From Adiantum capillus-veneris (Eukaryota > Streptophyta > Polypodiopsida > Polypodiales > Pteridaceae), in assembly GCA_014529385.2 (NCBI GenBank), contig CM043946.1, forward strand, positions 35,295,558-35,359,557: a DNA stretch of 64,000 bases, read 5' to 3'. Every line of letters begins with the position of its first letter. Position 1 is the stretch's first letter. Positions 46,064-56,628 of this stretch are shown piece by piece. The notes below the pieces were generated by a model. That model made no database searches, was not told where the DNA came from, and saw nothing but the letters and a program-made list of their open reading frames with translations. Position numbers and translations under genes: made by a program.

Positions 46064-46890
46064 ATGGTTTATATATTAGAAAAGGCCCCACTTAAACAAT
46101 AAAGTGAAAGATGCACATTGCACATTATCATTTGAAAACAAAATAAAATGATAAAAATAAATAAATATATTATATTATTTATTATACGTACATTATGCAT
46201 ACATAAGTTAGATTCACAAGAGTCGGAGAAAAAAGGATTGTATTCTTTCTTCCGCCTCTCTTTTCTAATATATATGGTTTATATATTAGAAAAAGCTCCA
46301 CTTAAACAATAAAGTGAAAGATGCACATTGCACATTATCATTTGAAAACAAAATAAAATGATAAAAATAAATAAATATATTATATTATATTATATTATTT
46401 ATTATACGTACATTATGCATACATAAGTTAGATTCACAAGAGTCGGAGAAAAAAGGATTGTATTCTTTCTTCCGTCTCTCTTTTCTTTCCCAAAGGACAA
46501 AGATATCTCTATAATAAAATTTATTTTGTACGATTTTGACATCCAGTGAGTTGTAGTGTAGTGGTAGTGTTGTAGAGTAAGTAGCTTTTAGATTCAATCC
46601 AATAACACCGATACATGTTCCACGCTAAAAAATGGATGGTAGAATTGCTCTTCCGAGGGAGGAAAGGCTTGCTAATTTTTTTGTGGGTCCAGAGAAGTGT
46701 AATTTCCTTTTGTGCTAATGGACAACCTCCATGGTGAAAATACATTTCTTTTTTAATGTCTTTTATCGGCTCTCATGAACCCAACCATAATTTCGAATGG
46801 TTTATATATTAGAAAAGGCTCCACTTAAATAATAAGATGAAAGATGCACATTATATATTATTATTTAAAAACAAAATAAAATGAAAATAA
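46064..46890. repeat. ~210-bp tandem duplication with a third partial copy
   Basis: Copies at 46064-46266 and 46274-46486 start ATGGTTTATATATTAGAAAA and end CTCTCTTTTCT. A third partial copy begins at 46797 and fades by about 46890. Copy two has a few extra TATAT bases. Confidence 0.9.
46541..46615 (+). mobile_element. tRNA-derived SINE candidate
   Basis: A polymerase III A-box-like TAGTGTAGTGG (46554-46564) is followed 36 bp later by a B-box-like AGATTCAATCC (46590-46600). That spacing is usual for tRNA-related SINEs. It lies between the second and third copies of the 210-bp repeat. No clear tail or target duplications were found. Confidence 0.4.
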
Positions 46891-47543
46891 AATTTAAAAA
46901 AACACTTAAAAAATTAAAACAAAAATATATTAATGTTTTCATTAAAAAAGATAAATTTAATAAATCTAAAAGATAATAAATCAGTTTTATAATTCAATTA
47001 AATGAATCTTTATGAAGTCTTTAAATAAAAGGACTCTTTACAAGTGAGTATTTAAAAAACTTTATTGAATCAATACTTCCCATTATGGATACCAGTGTTT
47101 ATCAAAAACTTTTTTAAGAACCAATGGAAAAAAGGAGAGCTTTGAAAATCTACCGGTTTTTAGAGAAATTTAGTGGGGTTTTATTGGTTTTTACACTAAA
47201 ATCCTCAAAATTTAGCCAGTTTTCTTCAAGGCGGCCCTCAAAACTAAGCGAGAATTTTCAATTTTTGTCTTTTAAAAATGCACTAAAGACCAGTTTTCTG
47301 TGAACACTAACGGATACTCTTTAATCTTTCGTTATGAAAAAGACTATGGATCAAAGTCCTATGAATAGTAAATACTTTTTAATCCTTTGTTCTTGAAAGT
47401 GTCTTTCAACGTGCCCAAAAAAAAATGAAAGCATCTTTGAGAAATAGCATTTGAAAGGAAATGCTTAGTTCTCTTCAATTTTTAAAGCAAACAAATTTGG
47501 ATGACCTTCACTCATTTGAATACTAAGACCTTTAGGAAGCCAA
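46890..47543. other. AT-rich stretch without recognisable genes
   Basis: No coding pattern, LTR or RNA gene is visible. Confidence 0.5.
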
Positions 47544-47676
47544 ATATTACATCTTTAATAGAGTGGGATACTAAGTGCCATGAAAGTCAAGGAAGAATGA
47601 TCATCTTCCTTGACATATTACATCTTTAATAGAGTGGGATACTAAGTGCCATGAAAGTCAAGGAAGAATGATCATG
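47544..47676. repeat. 71-bp tandem duplication
   Basis: ATATTACATCTTTAATAGAG starts at 47544 and again at 47615; the copies are identical for about 60 bp, through GAAGAATGATCAT. Confidence 0.92.
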
Positions 47677-47959
47677 TGTTATGAACGAAGTCAAATCCAA
47701 CGCGCTTACAAAATAAAAACATTCAAACTTGTCAATAAATTAGTATGGTTAAATTCTTGTGTAAACTACATAATTTGAAATGGAAGCATCTTAGACAATG
47801 ATAGAATTTGACACCCATCTTCCCTTCTTACTACTCAACTGGTCGTATGGCATTGTAGCAAAAGGTTCTTTTGTCTTTGCACGAGTTTGAAGAAAACTTT
47901 TCATTCAATCAAGAAATGAAGGTTTTTAAAATGCACCTTTGGAAGGGCAATCTTTTCCC

Positions 47960-48450
47960 TTTTTTTTGTTTGCAAAACTCAATGAGGCGAGTGAGATTTA
48001 CAAGATATGCCCTGCTCACAAATCGAGCCAAGACAATCATGCGATTATATAGTTAAGATAACATACCACTACAATCCAACAAAATAAGATCAATCGCAAA
48101 GCACCAAGAGGCTACCATGGAATCTAGCTAGACTGCCACCCTCATAAAACACCCCCCTCAAGATGACCCAATACATCATAATGATTACAATAAACTTAGA
48201 ACCGGCTTAACATAGCACCACAAAAGAAACTTACCAAAACGTTGCATAAGGTGGGAGGCATTATTCTCCATCACCTCGCACTGAGAGCCACATGCAAGAT
48301 GAAACACTTTTTGAAAGTCGGCCGCTGACCCTAGAGCACCACTGAAGACTAGACGACACACCACTGACGATGGGTTGTTGAGGGGCATAAATACCCAATG
48401 ATGCCACGAGAAGGAACTCTTGTTGTCACATGAATCCAACTGGCTTTGGC
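47960..48450 (-). pseudogene. LINE remnant (family 2), second 3' end
   Basis: A T-run at 47960-47967 is followed by GTTTGCAAAACTCA and GAGTGAGATT, matching the 44858 end with small changes. Upstream minus-strand coding is too decayed to name, so the right limit is uncertain. Confidence 0.45.
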
Positions 48451-48780
48451 CCCACCCCGCCCTGTCCCAACACCATCCGTGATCACCCCAAAATTGTATG
48501 TCAAAAAATTGATTCTTTACTTGAGTATTATGGGACTTGGGGCCGCAACTAACTTTTTGTCGTAGAGTATTAATTTTTTTTTCAGATCATTGAAAAACAA
48601 ATTATGCCCTCATGGGTTAACGTGTGACTCCTTTGGAATTTGAAACTGTAGGTAGTTACAACTTCTATCTAAATTAACATAATATAGCAGAAGGGGAAGC
48701 CCTTACACGTGTCAAAATCTGCGACATGAAGGCTAAACTCCAAAACTGAGCGAAGCCCCTGGGCACGCGATAAAGTGGGA

Positions 48781-48806
48781 AGAGAGAGAGAGAGAGAGAG
48801 AGAGAG
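48781..48806. repeat. Short (GA)n microsatellite
   Basis: A 26-bp GA run shortly left of Copia-2. Confidence 0.9.
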
Positions 48807-48859
48807 GTCGTTGAAGGTGTTCGGCCGTACTGGTACTAGGGTAAAGGGGTCGATAGAAA

Positions 48860-49087
48860 TGTTGGAATTAGGGTTGTAGAAAAACACACACAACTTGGAG
48901 AAGACGAAGGAAGCTCAAGGCACACAATAGACAATGTATTACTTAGTGTACAATGGAAAGATAGATAGCCCTAGAATGAATGGACGTATATACAATGCAC
49001 GAGGGAAAAAATATCCTAAAGAGGGAAAAATGCCCCAACGGTCCTAAGTGTGTTCACACACATCACTACCACATGTATATGGTAACA
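48860..49087 (-). repeat. Copia-2 3' LTR
   Basis: A 228-bp LTR; the minus-strand polypurine tract AGGGGGGATT lies at about 49088-49098. Confidence 0.92.
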
Positions 49088-49398
49088 AATCCCCCCTGGA
49101 GTGATGCGGTGAACGAGAGATGGCACATGAGTAAAGGGAAGTGCCATGCCCTGAGGACATGATCAATCCACAAAGGGGAGTAAGCCCAAATCTTTGAGGA
49201 AAGCTTTGAACTTCTCACGAGACAATGCCTTTGTGAAAAGATCTGCAAGGTTGTCTTGTGTTGGCACATAAGCCAAGCTAATCTCTCCTGCTAAGAGCCT
49301 CTCCCTGACATAGTGGTAATGCACCTCAATGTGATTTGTGCAAGCATGAAAAACTGGGTTCCTTGCAACTGCCAATGCACTCTGACTATCAATGTAGA
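49088..49398 (-). pseudogene. Copia-2 RNase H C-terminus
   Basis: The minus strand encodes A-V-A-R-N-P-V-F-H-A, then H-I-E-V-H-Y-H-Y-V-R-E-R and T-Q-D-N-L-A-D-L-F-T-K-A-L, the end of Copia RNase H. It breaks off at 49398, exactly where the element-A-like LTR starts. Confidence 0.88.
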
Positions 49399-52308
49399 TG
49401 TCAGGACAAGGGTAGGACTAGGCACGGCCAAGGGCCAGGATGGACATGCAGTCAAGGGGGTCCCTATATTTAGCAAGCGAAGGGCCTATATAGGGCATGG
49501 CTGGGTGGAGATTAGCATGTTCCAGTCCCCTTGCCCTTTCACTGGTATCAGAGCAAGGTGGAGAGAAAGGAGAAGGCAAAGCCATGGCGGAGGAGAAGGC
49601 ATGGATTTCTCTCCCTCTAAGCATGTATTTGTCTCTCTCTCTCCCTCTCTCTCGGAATCTCTCTCCCAAGGAGGAGGGCGTGTTTTTTGTTTCTTCGTTT
49701 TTTTGGGAACCACAACCCAAGAGGGCGCAAGATGGCAGGCAAGGAGGATTTCATGGAAGCATGCATGGCTTGCATGGCTTCTTGGATGAAAGACAACGTG
49801 TGTGCTGCTACACCAAGCCGGGGCCCACAGATCGAGGAAGATCGAAGCCCACAGGCCGTGGGTAGCCACCCTAAGTCGGGGAAAAGGGCGAGTTTGGACA
49901 AGAGCAAAAGTAAACCTGAACGGGATCGTTGGGTTCACAGCACGAAGCTAGGACATGTTCAACACTGTAGCGCCCTCTGATTCGACTCATAGCTTGCATG
50001 GCGATCACTTCTTGCTTGGCGCAGAATCGCCATCGCAGGTCTGAGTTTTTTTTAGTTTTTTTTTTGGTTTTTAATTTACACCAACGTTTCCGGCCGCCAA
50101 GTGGGTGCCCATGGGGTGTCAAAGGGGAATTCCCTAGGGTCTTGCCCCACCAAGGGCCGACTGTCGGGCAAGCCAAGGATGCATGCGAGGCTTGAAGGGG
50201 CGGCATGGCCACTCAAGGACGCCCTGTCCGGTTTTCCAGGATGGATGCGAGCCTTGAAGAAAGGCAAATGTTATTTTTTCAAAGTATGCATGTCGGGCCA
50301 TGCATGCTCATGCACGAGCTTGGATAAAGGAGCCATGGCTACACGGCATGCTCAACACAATCGAGAGGAAGCGAAGCAAAGTGCTTCCGCATCTTTGGAA
50401 AGAGATTTCCCAGGGTGTTTTTGTCCCAAAATCACCGATGATTTCACTTCGATCAAGGATTACCCTAGTGGCTAAAAGCTTTCGAGAGCAAACGCAATGC
50501 GAGCAAGGATTAATGAACGCAGTCAAGATGTTTGGCATGCTCGTCTAAAAGCAGGAACCTTTCAGTATTGTGCTGCCTTCGCAGATTTTTGACATGATTA
50601 CAGGATGCTCGAAAATGCAGGCACTCTGGCCAATACGACAAAGTGCTCGAGGGCATTTAGTAGGTAAACAATAAAAGGTAAATAAATGTTTTCAATACCG
50701 CTTTGTTTTCCTCAAGAACATGTTGCATCAATACACGAGAAAGGATTGTGCAAACTGTCTTGTTATCAAATTTGCTTGCATGCATAGCTCATCCAAGGCA
50801 TAAAAACCCCGCATGGTTGGATCATGCCAAAGACCAATGACTGGTTTGACGACCAAACTCAAGCAAGGCTTGAGTAGGACATGCTCTCGTTTCACAGCAA
50901 GGCTTCCTTCCATGCCTGCCAAAAGTTAGGGCATGGTAGTGCTAGAGAATCTCATGGAGATCGGCATGGTCTGTTGCTAATCTAGATGAAGGCGGCAGCA
51001 GGTGCTCGACATGACCAACCATTAACGACCATTTCAAGAAACTGTCACACAAATTGTTAGGGATTGTTTTCTCGACATCACTGGAGCAAGGCTTCATCTC
51101 CGTGATCAAGCCCAGCAGGACATTTGTCTATGAGCAAGAGTATCTGTAACTCTGAGGCATGGTAGCATCCAAAAAGTGGGTCTACTGAAAAGTATCATGC
51201 AAAGACAAGACTTCCATGTTCGGCCTATGCTATGAGCATACACACTTGGGACGGACTTGACAATATGCCAGTAGGTTATTTCATGAGAAACAGACGGGCG
51301 TATATGATACAAGGGACAAATCCCACTCATGCAGCAGATATGGCTATGCGCCATTTTTAAGCGAGTTTTCTTCCACGAAATATCGGACCAACTGGTTACA
51401 GCAACAACCAGGTTTGCCAAGTTTAAGTTTTTCTTTTTTTTCCATGTTTACACTTTATTTAGCAATTATTGTCATTGTGCAAAGCAAAGTGCTTTGGCAA
51501 TCTTATAGGAAGCACAGCTTCAGGGAACTGGAAAAATAGGGAGTATCAGCTCACAAAATCCCTACCAGTCTAAACTGTTCAAGGTACTTATAGTTTTGGT
51601 TCTCACGGTTGAGGCCATCACTCTCTGCAAGGTCTTATAATTTTGCATGCAAGGCATGCTAGAGAGTAGGATTCAATTCTACCGCTTCATGCATTACGCT
51701 TCTGCTAACACACTCGCAACTCTGTCAAGGACAGACTCAGGATGGATTGTTTAATATGATTGTTGGTTGCTATCACCACACAACACCACTAAAAAGAACC
51801 TAAAATTTCGACTAGATTCATCGGCAAAGTGCCCTATTCAAGTCATCCTCAAGTCATCCTCATACAGTCACGACCCATACACGGTAGATGGTCAAGATTT
51901 AACTTGTGTTTTCGGTTGCCTCTCTCGAGGAGAGCGTCATACAGACATATTGTTGTATGCTTATAGGATAAGCTGCAAATTAGGCATAAGATGCCTAAGA
52001 GCACACATTCTGGGCACACACTCTACAAATTTAAGGAAAGTTTCTCAGCCCAGCATGCTCTTCTTCTCTCTCTTTTTCTTATTTCTCTCAAGAATAATTA
52101 AATCTTTCTAAGAAGCTTTTGATACATGTTTTGTTTGGGATTCAGCATGAGCCAAGGTGCTCTAACTCTCAGCTAGAAATTGGGCAAGACTCCCTCTACA
52201 TTAGTCTTCATCGTTTTGTCGATTGAACACTAATTGCCATAAGGTCTATGAGCCACACACACTGGCTAAGAGTCATTGTCAAATCTCGGATACAGGTGGG
52301 TACAACAA
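49399..52308 (+). mobile_element. Element B: 5' part of an element-A relative, nested in Copia-2
   Basis: LTR 49399-49541 (TGTCAGGACAAGGG...CTTTCA) is followed by an exact initiator-Met primer site at 49543-49554. The leader resembles element A (a start codon in an ATGG(C/A)GGAGGAG context, then CT clusters). 51717-51980 matches A 29226-29440. It ends against Copia gag at about 52308 with no 3' LTR. There is no retroelement domain in its ORFs. Its missing 3' part appears to be the minus-strand piece at 54930-55195. Confidence 0.8.
49543..49554 (+). other. Primer-binding site of element B
   Basis: TGGTATCAGAGC, the standard plant initiator-methionine tRNA primer site, one base after the LTR. 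Confidence 0.85.
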
Positions 52309-54833
52309 CCCGAGTTGTCAAGTTTGATGCATTATGAACATTGATGTTGCAAGAGTCACTTTCCAGAAAAAACAGGACTTGGCAGCATGCAGTTGAATAG
52401 GCTTTTATTGCTGCTCGAAGAAAGGGTGGTAACAACAATGCAACCACTTCTTATGGTTCTTCTGCGAGTGGAAAATCACATGTTCCTGATGCTTCTTTTG
52501 GTAGAAACTTGTCTGGAAATTCTGGTGATAAGGGTAAAAAGAATATGTGTTGCCATTATTGTAAAGCTAATGATCACTTGATCAAGCAGTGTCCTAAGTT
52601 GAAGGCCAAAGAGGCTAAGAAGAAAGAGGGTGGTTCCACTGGAAATGCTGGTTCCACTACGAATGCAGCCATTGTTGAGTCTTCTGTGAAAGGAGACTGT
52701 GATGTTGATATTGATGTTGATGTTGATGCATAATGGGCATTTAGTGCAGAGTGCACTTACAATCCTGATGTCCATGATGCATGCAGGTCAGTTGCTGTTG
52801 ATTCACATGTGTGGTATTTTGACAGTGGTGCTATAAAGCACATTACCTAACATCGTGAATTTTTCACCTCTCTCGAGTCTGTCCCTCATGGGAATTCACT
52901 CACTTGTGCCAACAATGTCTCTTATCCAGTTCAGGGAGTTGGAAAGATTGTGCTTACTGCTGCATTCTTTCACACCTGTTGGTGCACTTTATGTACTTGG
53001 GATCAAAAAGAATCTTTTGTCTATATCTGCACTTGCTAGACTTGGACTTGTAAACAAATTTGTGGATGACAGATGTACAATTCATGATCTCAATTTTGGT
53101 GATGAAATTGTTGCATCTGGCCTTTTGTGACATGGGTTGTATAAGCTCACTTTGTATGACAAGTGTGGATAAAATTTTGCAAATGCAGTTGCATATTCAA
53201 GGGTTGTTTCAGATGAAAAACTGTGGCATGCACACTTTGGGCATCTGAATTTGGTCAGCTTGCTGCGTTTGCAAAAATCTGATATGGTTGCTTCTTTGCT
53301 ACCTCTCGAAGCACCTGTCAAACATGTTTGCGACGGCTGCATTTTGGGTAAAATGCAGTGGTCTAAGTTTCCAAAGGATGGTTCAGTTAGGGCCACATGC
53401 AAGTTGCATCTTGTGCATAGTGATGTTTGTGGGCCCATGCAAACTCCATCCTTGGGAAATTACCTTTACTTTGTGACTTTCATTTATGATTACTCCCGGC
53501 ATGCATGCGTATTTCCTCTTAAAGCGAAGTCCGAAGTTTTTATGTGCTTCAAACAATTTCTGGCTATGCCTGAAAATATCTCGAAATGTACTATGGGCAC
53601 CCTCCATTCCGATCAAGGGGGGGAGTATATGTCTCATGAATTTAATGCATTTTTGGCTAGTCGCGGGATAAAAAACCAATGTACAGTGCCTTATACACCT
53701 CAGCAAAATGGTGTTACTGAGAGGAAAAACATGTCACTTACTGAAATGGCACGATGCATGGTCAAAATTCAAGCTTTTCCGCATTCTTTTTTGCTTTAGG
53801 TCATCATGTGTGCCACTTATGTACTAAACAGGTGTCCTACAAAAGCTTTGCAGTCTATTAATCCATATCAAGTATGGCATGATAGAAAGCCTTCTATTGA
53901 GAACATGCGTGTTTTTGGTAGTTTGGCATATGCTTTGGTGCCACAAACACAGAGCAGAAAATTGGATGATAAGGCTATCAAAATGTATTTCTGTTGGTTA
54001 TAGTGCTGAAAGAAAAGGTTACATGTTGGTTGGATGCACCTTTGTTTAGTCGTACTCGTTCAGGTTCTCGCCATGCATCTTATGCATCGGATTGTTATGT
54101 TTTAGTTGTGTCTAGCCTACATTATGTTGAGGAAACTCTATCTTTTGATGAAGCACAAAATTCAAAAAATTGGATGGTTGCCATGCAATCAAAATATGAT
54201 GCACTTATAGAAAATGACACATGGACTTTATGTGATTTGCCTCCTGGAAAAAAGGCCATTGGTACAAAGTGGGGTTACAAGTTGAAACGCAAGCCGGATG
54301 GTGAGGTTGATCACCATAAGGCTCGACTTGTTGCAAAAGGAAATGGGCAACAAAAAGCCATAGATTATGAAGAAACTTTTTCTCCCACTTGTTGTATGAC
54401 TACTGTGCGTTTTCTATGTGCATTGGCAGCTCATTTTGGTTGGGATGTACATTAATCAGACATTGTTATTACTGCTTTCTTGAATGGTGATATACTTGAG
54501 GAAGTTTATGTAATGTAGCCTCGTGGTTTTGTCAAGAAAGGACAAGAGGACAAAGTGTGAAGATGTAAGAAGGCTTTGTATGGGTTGAAGCAATCTCCTC
54601 ATGCTTGGTATGAGAAAGCTGACGCTCATTTGGTCAAACGAGGCTTTTGTAATTGTCCAACAAAAAGCAAATTGTATGTCAAGCGTGAGGGTGATGTACT
54701 TCTCATTGTTGTTCGTTATGTGGATGATTTGCTGATCACTGGTCCCAATGAGGCACATATTGTTGAATTTAAGACTAATTTGAATGTTACTTTCAAGATG
54801 AAAGATTTGAGGTTGTTGCATCATTACTTGTTA
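52309..54833 (+). pseudogene. Copia-2 gag C-terminus, protease, integrase and RT (inverted relative to LTRs)
   Basis: Gag part: R-V-V-K-F-D-A-L...L-M-L-Q-E-S, then A-F-I-A-A-R-R-K-G-G and zinc knuckle C-H-Y-C-K-A-N-D-H-L-I-K-Q-C (about 52549-52592). Protease: W-Y-F-D-S-G-A (about 52813). Integrase: H-L-N, C-D-G-C zinc region, V-H-S-D-V-C-G-P, H-S-D-Q-G-G-E-Y, N-G-V-T-E-R-K (53220-53800). RT: 54160-54833 with Y-V-D-D intact at about 54717. Stops and frameshifts are scattered. RT stops at L-L-H-H-Y-L, and the region to RNase H (about 190 codons) is missing. Confidence 0.9.
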
Positions 54834-54918
54834 CCTCAAATCTTTCATCTTGAAAGTAACATACAACTTAGTCTTAAATTTAGCAATATGTGCCTCATTA
54901 GGACTAGTGGTCAACAAC
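54728..54918. repeat. Foldback in Copia RT (85-bp arms, 21-bp spacer)
   Basis: Arm 54728-54812 is followed by spacer 54813-54833 and arm 54834-54918, the reverse complement with a few mismatches. The second arm restores the minus orientation of the RT for 85 bp. Confidence 0.9.
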
Positions 54919-54929
54919 CACCATCACAC

Positions 54930-55195
54930 TGTGCAATACCTCCATCATGCTGTGCGCACTTTGCATATCCTTCACCACCAGATTACACATCTGCCTATCC
55001 CCTTGGATAACTGACAGTACTGAGGTGTGTTCCCTCACAGTTTACACACAGTCGTCCCAAATGACTAGTAAATGGGAATCACAATATCGTGTAACATTGT
55101 TGAGGAATCAACAATGTCTGGAATAACCATCGTGGTTAACTAGAGAAATCCACAAACACGAAATCCTAGCTCTTATGGATAGCCATGCCGTCGCA
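54930..55195 (-). mobile_element. Element C: minus-strand piece of an element-A relative
   Basis: The reverse complement of 54930-55163 matches A 31341-31530, including CACACCTCAGTACTGTCAG and TATCCAAGGGGATAGGCAG. It joins Copia gag at about 55195. With the inversion undone it would lie downstream of element B in the same direction, so B and C are best read as one element. Confidence 0.8.
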
Positions 55196-55690
55196 GGGAT
55201 TTCCTTGGGTCATAAGTCTCCAAGTATTAGCAAAAGTATGGTAAGAATCTAGTCAGGCATCAAGAACAGTCTACACAAGGGAACTGTCTGAAATGACTTC
55301 ACCTGTAGAAATAAGTTTCTCATTGATATCCTTGACACCAGCAAGGAAAGTGTCCATATCATCTTCCTCATGCATAATCTTCGACTCCAGCTCTTTATGC
55401 AGCAATGCAATTTTTTCCTCATTGCAGATTGCAAAAGACCAACCAAGATATTCAAAGCATGTTTTGCAGATTTCGTTGAACAAATGTGAGGAGTAATGGT
55501 GCGCTTCACAGACAATGCAATCAACGCATAAGCCTGCATATCCTTTACATCCCAACGAGCTTGTTTGAAATGAGCCCGAATCAAAAAAAATTGTCGACCT
55601 ACGAATGCTTGCCAAAGATCACTGAAATCGAAGACAGTGAGCAGGTGTGTGCTGGAGCTGTTGGGGCGACTAAGCCTGGGAGGACGCAAC
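55196..55690 (-). pseudogene. Copia-2 gag N-terminal part
   Basis: The minus strand, in two frames, encodes gag of the UBN2/Copia type: W-D-V-K-D-M-Q-A-Y-A-L-I-A-L-S-V, then L-H-K-E-L-E-S-K-I-M-H-E-E-D-D-M and E-K-L-I-S-T-G-E-V-I-S-D. It continues through stops to H-T-F-A-N-T-W-R-L-M-T-Q-G-N-P at 55196. The next gag residues (R-V-V-K-F-D) are at 52311 on the opposite strand. Confidence 0.8.
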
Positions 55691-55705
55691 CTGCTCTGAT
55701 ACCAA
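55691..55705 (-). other. Copia-2 primer-binding site
   Basis: On the minus strand TTGGTATCAGAGCAG lies just after the 5' LTR, matching the initiator-Met tRNA site. Confidence 0.88.
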
Positions 55706-55706
55706 T

Positions 55707-55935
55707 TGTTGGAATTAGAGTGGAAGGAAAACACACAGAGCTTGGAGAAGACGAAGGAAGCTCAAGGCACACAACAGAGAGTGTACTACTTAGTGTGCAA
55801 TGGAAATATAGATAGCCCTAGAATGAATGGGCGTATATACAATGCACGGGGGAAAACACCTCCTAAAGAGGGAAAAAATTCCTTGGTGGTCCTAAGTGTG
55901 TTCACACACATCACTACCACATGTATATGGTAACA
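55707..55935 (-). repeat. Copia-2 5' LTR
   Basis: A 229-bp partner of 48860-49087, with TG...CA ends. Confidence 0.92.
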
Positions 55936-55942
55936 AGAAAAT

Positions 55943-55964
55943 CGGGTCCCTGTGCTGGGACCCG
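55943..55964. other. Perfect hairpin, 8-bp stem
   Basis: CGGGTCCC, loop TGTGCT, GGGACCCG. It stands 7 bases outside the Copia-2 LTR, on the 3' side of the minus-strand Helentron. It may be the terminal hairpin of that element. Confidence 0.8.
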
Positions 55965-55995
55965 TCCGTGGGCTTTAATAAATTGGATTTTCTCC

Positions 55996-56145
55996 AGTGA
56001 AGGGACACGTTGAATCCGGTGGTGGATTGGTTAGAGCAGGTCACGATGCGTTGTTAACCATTCAATCTCGAGTTCGAGGTGCGTTGGCTTCAATGGCTCA
56101 TGTTACACCTCTTGTTGTCTCCCTATTGGTGGCCTTTTTTTTTAA
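55996..56145 (+). mobile_element. tRNA-Asn-like SINE candidate
   Basis: TTGGTTAGAGCAGG (56027-56040) matches a D-arm/A-box, TTGTTAACC (56051-56059) matches a tRNA-Asn anticodon loop with GTT anticodon, and GAGTTCGAGGT (56070-56080) a T-arm/B-box. The segment has several extra bases between D-arm and anticodon arm and does not fold as a good tRNA, so a tRNA-derived repeat is more likely. A T-run at 56135-56143 could end pol III transcription. Confidence 0.5.
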
Positions 56146-56628
56146 ACATGAAATTTTGTTTTGCATTCTATATCGTGCATGCCTCATCGCTCACGCGATG
56201 CCATAAATACCCCAGACAACCCTTATTTCCACCTCTCGAATGCGCCCTTCACAAGTGAAAATAGTGCAAATAAGTCATCGTAATTTGTTGGCTCTCTTAG
56301 GTGTCAGACCATTGGGGGTTTTACCCTATATATAATGGAGTTTAACAAGTGATAAAATCACAAGGCATGCCTATACAGGAATAAATGAAGAACATGAAAG
56401 CGAAATAGAAAACTACAAAAATGGAAATGATATTGATTAATAGAGAAAGTGATTTGTAGATTACATCATAGAGTGTTGACCACGATGAAGGATTGGAGAG
56501 CATCAAAGTGGTATGTTGTTAGGATAAACATAGGCATAAAATATGGAACATGATTTCTTTTTGTGGTGAGGATGAGGGAAGGGAGTGATGAAGGGAGGTA
56601 GGGAAAGAGGGGGGAGGGAGGGGAGTGA
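56146..56628. other. Non-coding stretch downstream of the Helentron gene
   Basis: No coding frame is seen. A purine-rich patch (GGGAGGGAGGGG) lies near 56570-56625. It probably includes the 3' non-coding part of the Helentron. Confidence 0.45.

Larger units (their letters stand above)
48860..55935 (-). mobile_element. Copia-2: 7.1-kb Ty1/Copia element with nested insertion and inverted interior
   Basis: Outer LTRs are 48860-49087 and 55707-55935, both minus, and the 5-bp flanks are identical: AGAAA at 48855-48859 and 55936-55940. So the two LTRs belong to one insertion. The interior, left to right, is: RNase H (minus), a relative of element A (plus), Copia gag C-terminus to RT (plus), a short foldback, another element-A-like piece (minus), gag N-terminus (minus), primer site. 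One inversion of about 52309-55195 explains the order. Confidence 0.92.

Noticed and set aside
48185-48439. 84-codon minus-strand open stretch
   Set aside because: No motif; upstream of a LINE 3' end, at most decayed LINE coding sequence.
56027-56080. Functional tRNA-Asn gene
   Set aside because: Arms do not pair well and there are extra bases between the D-arm and anticodon arm; a tRNA-derived repeat is more likely.
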